From Ephemerocybe angulata (Eukaryota; Basidiomycota; Agaricomycetes; Agaricales; Psathyrellaceae): a stretch of DNA of 64,000 nt. Numbering within the stretch: the first letter of the stretch is position 1; each line of letters starts with the position of its first letter. Below the pieces are notes generated by a model, which did not search any database, was not told the DNA's origin, and saw nothing but the letters and a program-made list of their open reading frames with translations. This document shows positions 32,790 to 45,670 of the stretch, one piece after another. The DNA is taken from the NCBI GenBank assembly GCA_013368325.1, contig JAACJK010000230.1, positions 186,001 to 250,000 of the forward strand, given 5' to 3'. Both the position numbers and the translations under genes were made by a program.

Positions 32790-35040
32790 GGAACCCACAA
32801 TGACACGACAAATATTTCCAAGTCCGAACGAGCTGCCACAGGTCCCCCTTCGATATTCCCACCTCCTTTACAGTCTCTCCCATACCCACCCATTCTGCTT
32901 GTCGCCCCTCAGCCAAGTCCTCCACGTTACCCATGCTCCCTTCTTCGTACGTCCTCGTTGCCCAGCGTCTCCCTTCGCTCACCGGACGCCAAGAAATTGA
33001 ATTTAGGAAATCCTGGCCGGTTCTCCTCTCGCTCAGCGCCCTGGGCATCGCCAAGTCATCCACTCGAATATAGGAGGTCGTCTTAGCAGGAGGGATAGAC
33101 CATTGTGCCCCAGAGAAGTACGTCTTGTCATGCCCGTTTTCCGGAAACTCCAATATCATGGTTAGGACATTCCTCTCGCAGGTCACGACGCCGCCGCCAA
33201 GTCACTCCACACCCTTGGACCGTTTCCCGGACGCTCAAATATCAATTTTCGAACCCAGGACGCTTCGACTATATCCGTGGTGAGCTCTCACTATCATCAC
33301 CTTCATCCATTAGCTGACCGTCGACAAATGCCCTCCAGAATCTGCCACAACTACGCGCCTTGCAGTACGAAACGTAAGTCTCGATGCATACTTGACATAT
33401 ATATCCCGAATCTGACGCACTTTCTATTGCAGTTCAGTTTCTATATGACTCCCCTGAAGACCAAGGTACGTCCGATTGTTTAGGCCCGTTTCCCGGATGC
33501 TGAAATATCGTGTTTCCGACTTTCTCGGGCTTATTCCTCCCTGCACGAGTCCACGAAATTCCATCATGTCGGGCACATTGCCATGCACACCCTTCCATCT
33601 CAGCGACACCTGCGTGCGTACTGCACTTGCCGGAAGCCGAGATATTAAATTTTGACACCTCCATCGCCAGGTAGACGTCCGCCGGCCTCTCACGATGTCG
33701 GGAATGGTAAGTTACCCTTTCAATACCAGCCGCGCCTACTGTCCTAACGCCTTTCTATTTGTTCCGGTACGGGCAGCACTCGCGTACCCAGGGCCAAGGT
33801 ACGATCATACTCGCCCCATATGTCCCTCTTTCCGGAAACTCATAGATCGTATTTAGACATGTCTCGTGCCCGGCGCAAAGCGCCGGGGCCTCAGGCATGC
33901 TCATCCTCACACTGGCCTCCTCTGAAGTCCAAGGTACATCTGATTGTTTAGACCCATTTCCCGGACGCTGAAATATCATGTTTCCGACTTTCTCGGGCTC
34001 ATTGCCATGCACACCCATCCATCTCAACGACGCCTGTGTATGTACTGCACTTTCCGGAAGCAGAGATATTAAATTTTGACATCCCCATCGCCAGGTAGAC
34101 GTCCGCCGGCCTCTCACGTCGCGAATAGTAAGTTGCCCTTTTGATACAACGGCGGTTACTGTACTGACACCTTTTCTAGCCAGCCGCGTACTTACGACCC
34201 TCGCAGAAGCAGTCCCAAGGTACGTTTCCACCCCATTCTATATCTCCCTCTTGCCGGAAGCTCACAGATTGCATTTAGACCTGCTGGGGGTTATGGTTGG
34301 CGGGAGGTTCACGGATGAAATTCCCGCGCAAGTGATCTCCGCTTTCGTCGGACGGCTATTGGAAATTGACATATTCCCCATAGAACTGAGAATTGGAGCC
34401 AATTACAGGCGTTTTGTGGGCTGGGTACAGTCATATGATGTCTTATACAGCGTTAGGGCACTCCAGATTTCCACATAAAAGACAAAAAGTGGCTTGGGAG
34501 CGGTTTTGGAGGGGTAAGGTCATTGATCACAAGGTTTTTACACTCTAACAGACACATTCCTCCAATTTATATTCTCAAATTTGGTAGAATTGGCCTAACT
34601 GTTGTTTAAAACAGTCCCTGAGCTTCTGAAACCCACACTTGACCTCGAGAGGCCAGAAAGCGTTGAGGAAGCTTAGATTCGTACCGCGGGAGTTCTTTGA
34701 GACTCCGATTCGGAATCTTCCGAAAGGCCCCTAACTTTCGACTTACCTCCAGGGCCCCTTCTGAACATCTTTACGACTTTAAATCCAGGTATTGGACTTA
34801 ATAAGCCTCCGCTAGCTCAGATATACATTTAATTTGGCCATATCTAAGCATATAAGGCTTGGAGGCCACCGTCATTTTGGCCCCCATCACGCGCATGGGA
34901 ACAATTTCATCCGTGAACCTCCCGCCAACCATAGGGGGTGCACGGCGCAAAGCACCGTGCCCCCGCACATACTCGTCCTTACGTTGACCGCGCTCGCTCT
35001 GCACTCCCCTGGCGTTCTCTGACCTTTCCATGCCAGCAGT
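32790..35040 (+). other. locus M1 in U2 (uninterrupted by LTR element)
   Basis: The M1 locus as one piece, with the 642-bp TIR element inserted at 34,292. Eight 26-nt CCGGA motifs lie at about 33,138, 33,223, 33,489, 33,627, 33,829, 33,957, 34,051 and 34,251. The internal duplication pairs 33,465-33,720 with 33,930-34,145. No consistent protein is recoverable. Confidence 0.4.
34292..34933. mobile_element. 642-bp non-autonomous TIR element (U2)
   Basis: The ends are perfect inverted repeats of 31 bp that begin TATGGTTGGCGGGAGGTTCA. It is flanked by GGGGGT at 34,286-34,291 and 34,934-34,939. U1 has the empty site, a single GGGGGT at about 23,836. The interior has only a 75-codon frame and no transposase. 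A 6-bp duplication is not typical of the common fungal superfamilies, so I leave it unclassified. Confidence 0.85.
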
Positions 35041-37259
35041 GTGAGAGCCGCTCTCGGGCGATCCGAATTCGGTTTAAGTTTTAAGTTGAACATATCCCGT
35101 CATGAGTGATTAATGACGGCACGCGTCAATCGTTGTGAGCGAGACACTGCGAGACACCACAACGAATATCTCGCACCTATTGCGAAGGCTCGGCTGAGGC
35201 CCAGAGCTACGCAAATTGCCCGGATGAGAGGTTGATCGGTGCGCTCTAAGCCTGATTGGGAACTCCATTGAATTGATTACCTGGCGTACTGTGTTCCGCC
35301 TTAGATGAATGACCCATGCTCATCTGCGGAGTCCATTCTTCGAAACAAATGGCTGGCGTCGCTCATCTGCGTTGAGCATAACCAGGGGTACGCGTGTGCG
35401 ATACGAGGCCTCCCCTGCATAGCGGTTGGCATAGCTGAACCCGCAGACCTGACTTAGGGTAAGCTGAGCTTACTCTAAGTCAGCCTAGCCCCCAACCCCC
35501 AACCCTAATAGGGGTAGTATATGTTAATTTGTATATGTTAATTTATAGTTTTGAAATAGATTCAATGACACCGGGACAGCGTGAATTGAGATATCGTCGC
35601 CCGGCGTGTGATTCGGATATCCGGGTGACTTTAACACAAGAGTTTGCATCCCGCAAGAGCTCCTCACGGTTCTGCACCATTGTTTGTGCCAAACCTGTGG
35701 CTCGGTCAGACCTGACAATGTTCAAGGATGGTGCAGCGCGCAGTCGACGAAAGTAACACCCATCGGTGAGCAACATGATGCGAGTGAGAGAACTCACACT
35801 CTGTATTCTCCGACTGGAGAGCATGCTAATACACACCCATTTGGGTAGACTCAGAGGTACGTACACACGTAGGTTGCACTCCCATGCTATTTCTGGCTTT
35901 GCGTACGTGAAGCCCTGAGAGCGGAAAAGAAATCAAACAGGTTTCGGTAAGTTCCTGTGCCAAGTCCCAACACGGGCCAAACTCGCGCACCGACATCTCG
36001 ACCAGGATTTAGATGGGTTAGGTAAATAGACAGTGTAGACAGTAGGTATTATGCGATGACGTATATCTGGCCCAGAGGAGAAATCTTGGTCAAGATTTAA
36101 AGCGAGCAAAACGAGAATCAGAATTAGGCGCCCAAGATAAGATAAGCGCTCTCTCGAATTACGCACTTTCAGCTCAGAAGTACCACTCTGGTGTATGCTT
36201 TTACAGCTTAATACGTCTTCTATACGACTGTACTGGTGTAATGGAGAACCCCTGTCACCAAAATCTCAAAATGAACACTTGAAAGGAATCTGACCATTCG
36301 GGCACTGCACATACGCAGCTCCTGTGTTCGTATCCCACTCCCTTCACGGGGATTCATTCAATGAGTACCAGACTTACGGTAGGATACCCGGCTGCGTAAG
36401 ATGTGATGGAACTGCCTGCCGCTTGTCGGTACGTACACTTGGGGAGCGACGAAATCGCGCATGAAAGATACGGCACTCTTCCACTCGTATTGGTACTCTC
36501 GAAGCAAATGAGACTATTTCTGCCACTATACACCATTTAGATATACACCTGATGGTACTACTTAAATGCAAGGGTATCCTTGCTGCCCATCCCAGCGACC
36601 CCACCTAAGCAAAACTGACTGTCACATCGGCGCTGAAGTGAACGCCGCCTTGTCCTCCCAGTCCCATTCGCTCAGATCTAGCCCATTCAAACAGGTTTCT
36701 CTTCGCTACCCAATGACGTACATACGTAAGTTAGTCCATCAGGCAGCCAGAATATTCACATGTCTTCAGGGCGATCTTTGTTTGAGTACAGAATCAGCTC
36801 CGGACGTGCGATTGCGGCTAGCGTAGACACAGAGTTAAATCCGTGCAATGGTTAACGTAGCTACCCTTTATATACACATAGAGTACAGACCCTCCATGTA
36901 TGAGTGAATATTGAGCGCAGTGAAAGGGAAACTCGACTGGAGCTTCGTTGAGCGCAAGACCACCGAGTCCATCCTCCTCGTACCATCGCACGCGAAAGAA
37001 CTCGATTACCATACTTCAAATTCAGGTACCCGGTCGCAGGCAGTACACAGCCCATCACCCCATCTTTCTCCCACTGTCTGGGTTGCCTAGCACTTTTACC
37101 GAGATTGCGAGCCAAGGGAGGACGAAGCTCGAGACGCGGAATGCACGGAGACACGAAATAACGATATGGCCAAGCAAATTGGCATGTCTATTCAACGTAG
37201 GTACGTACGGTAATTACATGGAATGGAGCTGGCCGGAGATCTACGGAACTCCAAGATGT

Positions 37260-39920
37260 GGGCGAAGGCGAGGGAAAAATGGATAAAAGGTGAGCGGACT
37301 CACCGAGTTTCGACATCCCTCCATTCCCCTCTCTCCCCTCTTCTGCTTTCATCCTCATGCTCAGTCCCCCATCTCCATTTACATTACATACGCTACTCTT
37401 CGCTTTACTCGATTCCATCCCCTTTTTGGTCGCCTCTCTGGTGCTGATCGCTGTGCAGACCACGACGACGACCGAGCTCGTCGTCGCGTTCGTCTCGATT
37501 GATGACATCCTCGGCACCTTTGGCTCACCGTTTAAATTCCTTCCCAGCTGCCACGTCCCACTGTCTCTTATCGAACACGGCAAGTCCTATATTTCTTTCT
37601 TGCCCATCGAAGTCACTGACTTGACCTTCAGTGCCAGGCATTTGGAACAGGAAACCCTGAGGACAGTGAGTATGGTTACACTTCCACACGACCAGCCCGC
37701 ACTTACCATGTCCATTTAGACTTGTCGGCGACCACGACATCGACGTCGATGGCGGGAATTCGTCTTCGTCGGAAGGCTGGGACGCCTTTTGATATTCTCA
37801 GCGATGACACCGAGTGAGGTGGCTATGGAATGGTGAGTAAATATCCTTGGACGGTTTTGACCTCGTGCTCACCTTCTCCAACGACGACAGCGACGACAAG
37901 TGTCCGTTGTCGTCGATGCGAAGACCCCTCCGCAGCACATCCTCGCTGTCCCGTCACACCCGCCGTCGCATCTCAACGTCGCCGCGGAGCGTCTCGACCA
38001 CGTTTCGCAACGTGTAGGGAAATTCAGCCATCCCAGGTTGTGAGGAAGGCCCGAGTAGTCAGGTATGCCGTCCTGATTGTCGATTTGGACGTGCGCTCAC
38101 TACGCTTGTCGTCGTCGCAGGCCGGTGGTCGTGTCCATCTTTCGGGTGCTGCGCATGCTGCCCAACGGTGAGTGGGTCATCAAAGAATGCGCGTACTTTG
38201 CTTACCTCTCGTCGTCGTTGTCGACATGTCCAGCTCGTGTGCGCCTTGAGTGAGCACTTGGCACACGCGCCCCATTCCCCTCCCTCGACGCCGCCGAACC
38301 CAGAGGTACGTCGTCGTAATTGTCGATTTTGACGCGTACTCACGGTCCGGTCGTCGTCGTAGGTTGGCGGTGGGGTGCGGCCATCGCATTCTCCGGCGCG
38401 CACTCGCGCTTCTATCGTCGTGGCCGATGTCCTGCTAGGTTGCATTGTATGCCTGTCAACAGTGAGTAGGTTCGTCAACGAATGCGCGTGCTCAGCTCAC
38501 CTTTCTTCATCGTCGCGCCCAGATTTTATTGATTAGGCTCCCCCAGCGCCGCCGATCCCAGTCCCGACGCGTCCGAAACGTGCTGTTCGGTGCGCACGCC
38601 AGTCAGGGCCTCGGGATCGTTGTCCCCGGATGTCTACCCAAGCAGTCAGGTAAGCCGTCGTAATCGTCCATTTCGACGTGCACTCACGCTCCTATCACTG
38701 TCGTAGGTCGGTGGCCGATGTCGCCGTCTTCTGGGTATCGTGCGCTGCGCTGCAGCCTGCGCATCTGGGTCCGTGAGTGGGTTCCTTGAAAAATATGTGC
38801 GCTGCGCTTACTCACCATTTTCAGACTCGTCCTTAAGCTTTACGAGGCCCGCACTCACTCGACGGGGTCGTGTACGCCATATCTAGTCAGTGGGTTTGCC
38901 GTGATCGATTGTAGGGAGTCGTCGCTCAACGTTGCCGTGTGCGCGACGCGGGGTCACGGCCATGCAGTGGTCGTAGGTGGTTGGTCGGTGGTCCCGTCGG
39001 TCTCGGGGCCCGTGAACCGCATGCTGGAATGTGATGTGTGCCTGGCGCTAACCGGTGAGTGGATTTTTCAATGAATGCGCGCATTTTGCTCACCTGTTGG
39101 TCGATTTTCGGCTAGCCCGTACCAACTTGGGGAATCACACTGGTCGTGCACACCATCGCCGGCCATGGGGTTTGTCTTGGTGCACGATCTTGCCGTCGTC
39201 TTGAAGCCCCGGAATGCGCGATATCAAAGCGGGAGTGAGTGCTGGAACAATGGTAAGTCGCTTGGTTGCTGCATATGGGAGGTGTACTCACTCTGACTTG
39301 CAGGCCTGGTGTATTTCCTTGCCCGTCGGCTGGCCTTACGTTCACGCCGGCAAAGCCTTGACCACTGCGTAAATCGGTCTGGGCGAAGGTCAGTCACTCG
39401 CTTGATGCCTATGCGAGATGTACTGACCCTTGACTCTGGCTTTCCCTTGCAGACGACGCCCAGTTCTTCGCGCTCTTCCAACACCCCGTAACTCGTCTGG
39501 CCAAAGGTAAGTATACGCCGCATATGCATCCCACGAGTGGCTCACTCGCTCATAGATGGATTTTCATCCATGGGCGATTCGGGACCTCACCCCTCGTCGT
39601 CGTCGTGCCCGAGTGCTCGTGCACTCCCAGACGACTAGAGAGTGTACCTGCGCGCCGTGCGCTGTTTCAAAGTCAGTCCTCACAGCCCCCTGCAGCCCGT
39701 ACATCGCCATCCACCATCGTCGTTCTGGCGATAATGCCCGGTTCAAAGTGAACGCTTGGTTGAGCTCGGCTGCCCCGTCTCGCAGTGAGCGAGCCGTGCA
39801 GCGGATGCGCAAGTCGGCGGAAGGGCAGGAAAGAGGCGTCGAGAATCGGGGAGAGAGGGTCGGCCGAGGGTAAGAGTCGGTAGCATTTGATGTATCGCGT
39901 CGGCGCGTCTGTTTGTATAT
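37260..39920 (+). other. locus M2 in U2
   Basis: The same multi-intron locus displaced by 10,660 bp from U1, with no difference noticed by eye. Confidence 0.45.
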
Positions 39921-40141
39921 GGCTGTGATCAAGATGGATTCGGGAGACGTGTCTCGCTACGAAAACTTGTACTGTACTGCTAGGGATAAAGGCGTAACAT
40001 CGAAAGAAAGGGCTCGGCACGAAAAGGGGCAAGGGCCATAGATTCAAACAGTGCACAACAGAGGCGCCGGCGGATCAGCTGTGCTCGCTGCCAGCGTCTC
40101 CTCGTCCGATAATTGTACGCGTTGGCCAGCCCAACGAGAAG

Positions 40142-41927
40142 ATGCGGGCCAAATCCATACTCTCCTTAACGACTCTCCCTTTTCGCAATGGATACGCCTT
40201 CGCCGTGCTCGTCGCCATCGTCTTCATGCAGGCCGGGTTTCACTCAGGGCGGCGTGACAAGAGGGAGCTTCTGCTCGTAACACCCGAGATCCAAGAAGCC
40301 CTGAAGCAGCCGCTTCAGGCGCTGGGCGGCGCACGCGGGCGAGGCGTCGTGGAAGAACACCCCATCCCCAAGTTGATGGAGCAGGCGGAGGAGCGCTACC
40401 GGAAGAAGCTTGCACGGCAGTCCAAGACATTCAAGAGCGCGGTGGCCGAGTACAAGAGGAAATACCGCCGCCCGCCGCCGAAGGGCTTCTATGAATGGTG
40501 GACGTTCGCGCAGAAGCACCAGGTGAAGATGGTGGATGAATACGACGGCTTGATGAGCGATTTGGACCCGTTCTGGGGGCTGAGTGGGGCGGAGCTGAGG
40601 CGCAGGGCTAAGCAGGTGCGTTTTGTGATGGATTTATCTGTTTTTGGCTGACCTGCTGTAGGCTGCCGAGTTTCCTAGTGTGGACCTTGTGAGGGTGCGG
40701 GACGGAAAGGCAGAGTCGGTGAATCTGAACGGGCAAGGCGTCAGTGGGCGCGCCGAGGGGTTCCGCTTGATGCTCGAGCGGTTCCAGTCCAAGGTCTGTC
40801 GCTGACATGCATCGAATCCTGCGTCTACTGACATTGTTGACAGCTTCCTTCTCTCGACTTCCCTATCAATGTCAAGTCCGAGAACCGTGTGCTGGTACCC
40901 TGGGAGCACATCACGTACCCTAATATGACCGTCCAGGACTCGTCGAAAGGCCTCTCGTCAGTGCTGCACGAGCCGTTCCGCCCAGATTGGGCCGGGCAGG
41001 GCACGACATGGGACAAATGGCGACGCACCTGTCACCCAGACTCAGCCGCACGGCGCATCTTCTCCTCCCTACGTAGTGCATTCCGCCTCCAAAACGTCAA
41101 CTACTTTGAAAGCGACGGCTCACCCGGAGACGACTTCGCCTTCACCCCAACGCCAGCGTCGGACCTGAACTTCTGCGACCACCCCGAGGCGCACACCGAG
41201 CAGGGCCATTTCTACACCGACTTCCGCCCCATCCCCGTGCTGTACCCCATATTCAGCCCGGCCAAGGCACAGGGTTCCTCGACATCCGGATTCCCAGCCA
41301 CTACTACTTCGGCAACACCCCGCGGTACACGTACGGATACGACTCCGTGAACCTGGAGATGAGGGGCATCGATTCGGCGGAGGTGCCATGGGAGCAGAAG
41401 GAGGACAAGGTGTTCTGGAGGGGCGCGTCTACGGGCGGGGGAAACCACCCCCAAGGCTTCGCATCCCACTTCCACCGGCACCGCTTCCTCCAGATGACCT
41501 CTGACACATCCGACCGTATCAACAGGACAGTGACGTTTGCCGATCCCCCTGACTCGAGTCACTACGTTGCGGCGAGCGTGCCTGTGGCGAAGCTGAACGA
41601 GGAGGTTATGGACACGGCGTTTACGAAGGCCGTGTCTGCAGACAGCTATCCTGGCGGCGAGAGCGAGCTGAAGAGCCTGCACCGGTTCGCAGACGCGGTG
41701 CCCTCGGGCGCCACTGGGCGTATAAGTATCGAGCCTTGGTGAGTCGGGCCTCGCGCTGTGGCTGTGTTCATGGAACGAACTTTCAGCGTTTTTTCATAGG
41801 TGCTTTTTCACACGGCACCCTTCATCCTGGCCCCGGCGAGCAGAGGGACGCCATAGCGTCCCCCTACCCACCGGAGCCGAAGGGGCGTACACTACTGACT
41901 ACGTTAATTACTGACTACGGGAGGTAG
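40142..41927 (+). pseudogene. truncated GT90 copy 3 with two frameshifts (probably sequence errors)
   Basis: Identical in layout to copies 2 and 4, but a G is missing from a GGGG run at 41,272-41,274 and a C from a CCCC run at 41,701-41,703. These break exon 3 into three frames. Both losses belong to a cluster of nine same-base-run deletions confined to 41.27-45.16 kb, so the breaks are probably assembly errors rather than true mutations. If corrected, the gene would match its neighbours, with the same truncation after HWAYKYRAL. Confidence 0.7.
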
Positions 41928-44900
41928 GTAAACACGAACATGGGGCAACGGGGGAGGCGAGATACAAGGCACGACGAGGTGAGTGGCGAGCAGGCAACGG
42001 GAGTGCGGGAGCAACGAGGTGAGTGGCGAGCAGGCAACGGGAGTGCGGGAGCAACGAGGGGAGTGGCGAGCCTGGGAGCATGGTAACGGACGGACGGCAG
42101 GGAAGGATACTGACGATAGAAGGAACCTGCACGGTATATATACTCCAAGTGCGGGTCTTGTTTGTGTGTTACGTTCTGTTGAATATCCTTGGCTGCTGAC
42201 GGACTCGGACGTGTTGCGGACGTGTCCAAGCGAACTGGAGTCCGGGTTCGATGCATATTTCCAGATCCCGGCACCTTTTGCCCAAGACTGATATCATCAC
42301 CGGCAGGATCACCCTCGGTGGGCGTCTGGGTTAGACCTCCGTCAGCAGAGGGCGCGGGAAAGGCGCTCCAGCCAAAAAGGAAGTAGCCCCTGACAAGAAA
42401 TTTCCGGCCAGGCGACGATACCGCTCGCGCAAGCACAAGGGAGTGGTTCAACTTTGAATAGGAGTTTAGAATGCCAAAACTAATGTTCACTAAGCTAGCT
42501 ACAGGCCATCCGACCGATCTAGGAACAGGCGCAGAAAAGGCTTGAAGCTAGCTGCGACGTGGCTGCGCGGTAACAATGTGATATGCAGCGAGGGCGCCAA
42601 GGGCGCTTATTCGCTTGCACGTCACACATCCTGGCTCTTCCCAGGGCTACCCTTCATCATTGCTACAAGGCTACCTAGTGGCTAAGTTATCTCAGGTAAC
42701 CTAGTTTGAATTGATTCTCTCAAGCTATCCTAATCTATCTTTACCCAAGGAACTATGATATGAGTGAGCCTTCGTCCCCCTGCAGGTTACATACGCCCAC
42801 TCGACCCTGCACTCGCCCTCTTTGCGCCCTCTCCCGGCCGGATTAGGATGGGGTCCGCTCCCGGGCTCTCGGGCGGCCTGGATCAGAGAGGATCAGGCAG
42901 TGATCCAGGTGGCCGTGCCGGACGCTCGGCATCCTTTTGGGGTTAAGATGCCTGGATCTGGAAATATGCATCGAACGGTGCCTCAGCGAACTGTTCCGCG
43001 AGGTCTGGACCTCCCCTCTCAAGTTTCGGCATCACTGCCTATTATTTTCCCTACCTCCCCTTCATGTCTGTAGGTCAAAGCTATAATATATTGGTTGGTT
43101 GAGCATACCCCGCGCCCCCTTTTACCGCTCCAAATCGACTTATTTCTAAGGAAAGGAGGATACTCGAGCTTACGATCCGGGGGTATCAGATATTGGCGGG
43201 AAGCCTTGTCGTAACCGCTGAGCATACCTCGCCAATTGAAATATGGGGGACTCGGTATAATCCTTCTCGCAGCTACTCAGTAGGCTCACCGACCGTGCTA
43301 TAGTTTAATTGCGTAGCTTGGCTCTTGCCTCGGGCTGAGGGAGAGCGCATTCGCTCTGCATTCCTGATTTAGGTGACGCCGGATCTCCTAAGCGATTGAC
43401 AGGCCTCCGCACGAGTCTCCGGAACCCACAATGACACGACAAATATTTCCAAGTCCGAACGAGCTGCCACAGGTCCCCCTTCGATATTCCCACCTCCTTT
43501 ACAGTCTCTCCCATACCCACCCATTCTGCTTGTCGCCCCTCAGCCAAGTCCTCCACGTTACCCATGCTCCCTTCTTCGTACGTCCTCGTTGCCCAGCGTC
43601 TCCCTTCGCTCACCGGACGCCAAGAAATTGAATTTAGGAAATCCTGGCCGGTTCTCCTCTCGCTCAGCGCCCTGGGCATCGCCAAGTCATCCACTCGAAT
43701 ATAGGAGGTCGTCTTAGCAGGAGGGATAGACCATTGTGCCCCAGAGAAGTACGTCTTGTCATGCCCGTTTTCCGGAAACTCCAATATCATGGTTAGGACA
43801 TTCCTCTCGCAGGTCACGACGCCGCCGCCAAGTCACTCCACACCCTTGGACCGTTTCCCGGACGCTCAAATATCAATTTTCGAACCCAGGACGCTTCGAC
43901 TATATCCGTGGTGAGCTCTCACTATCATCACCTTCATCCATTAGCTGACCGTCGACAAATGCCCTCCAGAATCTGCCACAACTACGCGCCTTGCAGTACG
44001 AAACGTAAGTCTCGATGCATACTTGACATATATATCCCGAATCTGACGCACTTTCTATTGCAGTTCAGTTTCTATATGACTCCCTGAAGACCAAGGTACG
44101 TCCGATTGTTTAGGCCCGTTTCCCGGACGCTGAAATATCGTGTTTCCGACTTTCTCGGGCTTATTCCTCCCTGCACGAGTCCACGAAATTCCATCATGTC
44201 GGGCACATTGCCATGCACACCCTTCCATCTCAGCGACACCTGCGTGCGTACTGCACTTGCCGGAAGCCGAGATATTAATTTTGACACCTCCATCGCCAGG
44301 TAGACGTCCGCCGGCCTCTCACGATGTCGGGAATGGTAAGTTACCCTTTCAATACCAGCCGCGCCTACTGTCCTAACGCCTTTCTATTTGTTCCGGTACG
44401 GGCAGCACTCGCGTACCCAGGGCCAAGGTACGATCATACTCGCCCCATATGTCCCTCTTTCCGGAAACTCATAGATCGTATTTAGACATGTCTCGTGCCC
44501 GGCGCAAAGCGCCGGGGCCTCAGGCATGCTCATCCTCACACTGGCCTCCTCTGAAGTCCAAGGTACGTCTGATTGTTTAGACCCATTTCCCGGACGCTGA
44601 AATATCATGTTTCCGACTTTCTCGGGCTCATTGCCATGCACACCCATCCATCTCAACGACGCCTGTGTATGTACTGCACTTTCCGGAAGCAGAGATATTA
44701 AATTTTGACATCCCCATCGCCAGGTAGACGTCCGCCGGCCTCTCACGTCGCGAATAGTAAGTTGCCCTTTTGATACAACGGCGGTTACTGTACTGACACC
44801 TTTTCTAGCCAGCCGCGTACTTACGACCCTCGCAGAAGCAGTCCCAAGGTACGTTTCCACCCCATTCTATATCTCCCTCTTGCCGGAAGCTCACAGATTG

Positions 44901-45160
44901 CATTTAGACCTGCTGGGGGTTATGGTTGGCGGGAGGTTCACGGATGAAATTCCCGCGCAAGTGATCTCCGCTTTCGTCGGACGGCTATTGGAAATTGACA
45001 TATTCCCCATAGAACTGAGAATTGGAGCCAATTACAGGCGTTTTGTGGGCTGGGTACAGTCATATGATGTCTTATACAGCGTTAGGGCACTCCAGATTTC
45101 CACATAAAAGACAAAAAGTGGCTTGGGAGCGGTTTTGGAGGGGTAAGGTCATTGATCACA
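41272..45160. other. cluster of nine single-base run deletions in U3
   Basis: Compared with U2 and U4, one base is missing from short same-base runs near 41,274, 41,703, 42,149, 42,890, 43,240, 43,247, 44,083, 44,277 and 45,160. None is a substitution and none occurs elsewhere in the unit. Together with the 23-bp deletion they account exactly for the 32-bp length difference from U2. This is the pattern of unpolished long-read sequence. Confidence 0.8.
42238..42984. mobile_element. TIR element, Mutator-like (U3, internal 23-bp deletion)
   Basis: The U3 copy, 747 bp. It has lost 23 bp near 42,547 between two GC dinucleotides, as has U4, plus one base from a G run. The ends and the 9-bp duplications are intact. 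Confidence 0.78.
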
Positions 45161-45670
45161 GGTTTTTACACTCTAACAGACACATTCCTCCAATTTATAT
45201 TCTCAGATTTGGTAGAATTGGCCTAACTGTTGTTTAAAACAGTCCCTGAGCTTCTGAAACCCACACTTGACCTCGAGAGGCCAGAAAGCGTTGAGGAAGC
45301 TTAGATTCGTACCGCGGGAGTTCTTTGAGACTCCGATTCGGAATCTTCCGAAAGGCCCCTAACTTTCGACTTACCTCCAGGGCCCCTTCTGAACATCTTT
45401 ACGACTTTAAATCCAGGTATTGGACTTAATAAGCCTCCGCTAGCTCAGATATACATTTAATTTGGCCATATCTAAGCATATAAGGCTTGGAGGCCACCGT
45501 CATTTTGGCCCCCATCACGCGCATGGGAACAATTTCATCCGTGAACCTCCCGCCAACCATAGGGGGTGCACGGCGCAAAGCACCGTGCCCCCGCACATAC
45601 TCGTCCTTACGTTGACCGCGCTCGCTCTGCACTCCCCTGGCGTTCTCTGACCTTTCCATGCCAGCAGTGT
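43420..45670 (+). other. locus M1 in U3
   Basis: Same as in U2, with the 642-bp element at 44,921-45,561 and three of the single-base run deletions (44,082; 44,277; 45,160). Confidence 0.4.
44921..45561. mobile_element. 642-bp type TIR element (U3, one base lost)
   Basis: The U3 copy, 641 bp, with the same TIRs and GGGGGT duplications (44,915-44,920 and 45,562-45,567). The missing base near 45,160 belongs to the U3 cluster of probable sequence errors. Confidence 0.85.

Larger units (their letters stand above)
29362..40021 (+). repeat. tandem unit U2 (10,660 bp)
   Basis: A complete unit in the same orientation as U1, with no LTR element and with the 642-bp TIR element at 34,292-34,933. It retains the 23 bp at about 31,889 that U3 and U4 have lost. 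A few private single-base changes (for example near 33,498 and 33,939) are seen against U3 and U4; otherwise the units appear almost identical. Confidence 0.92.
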
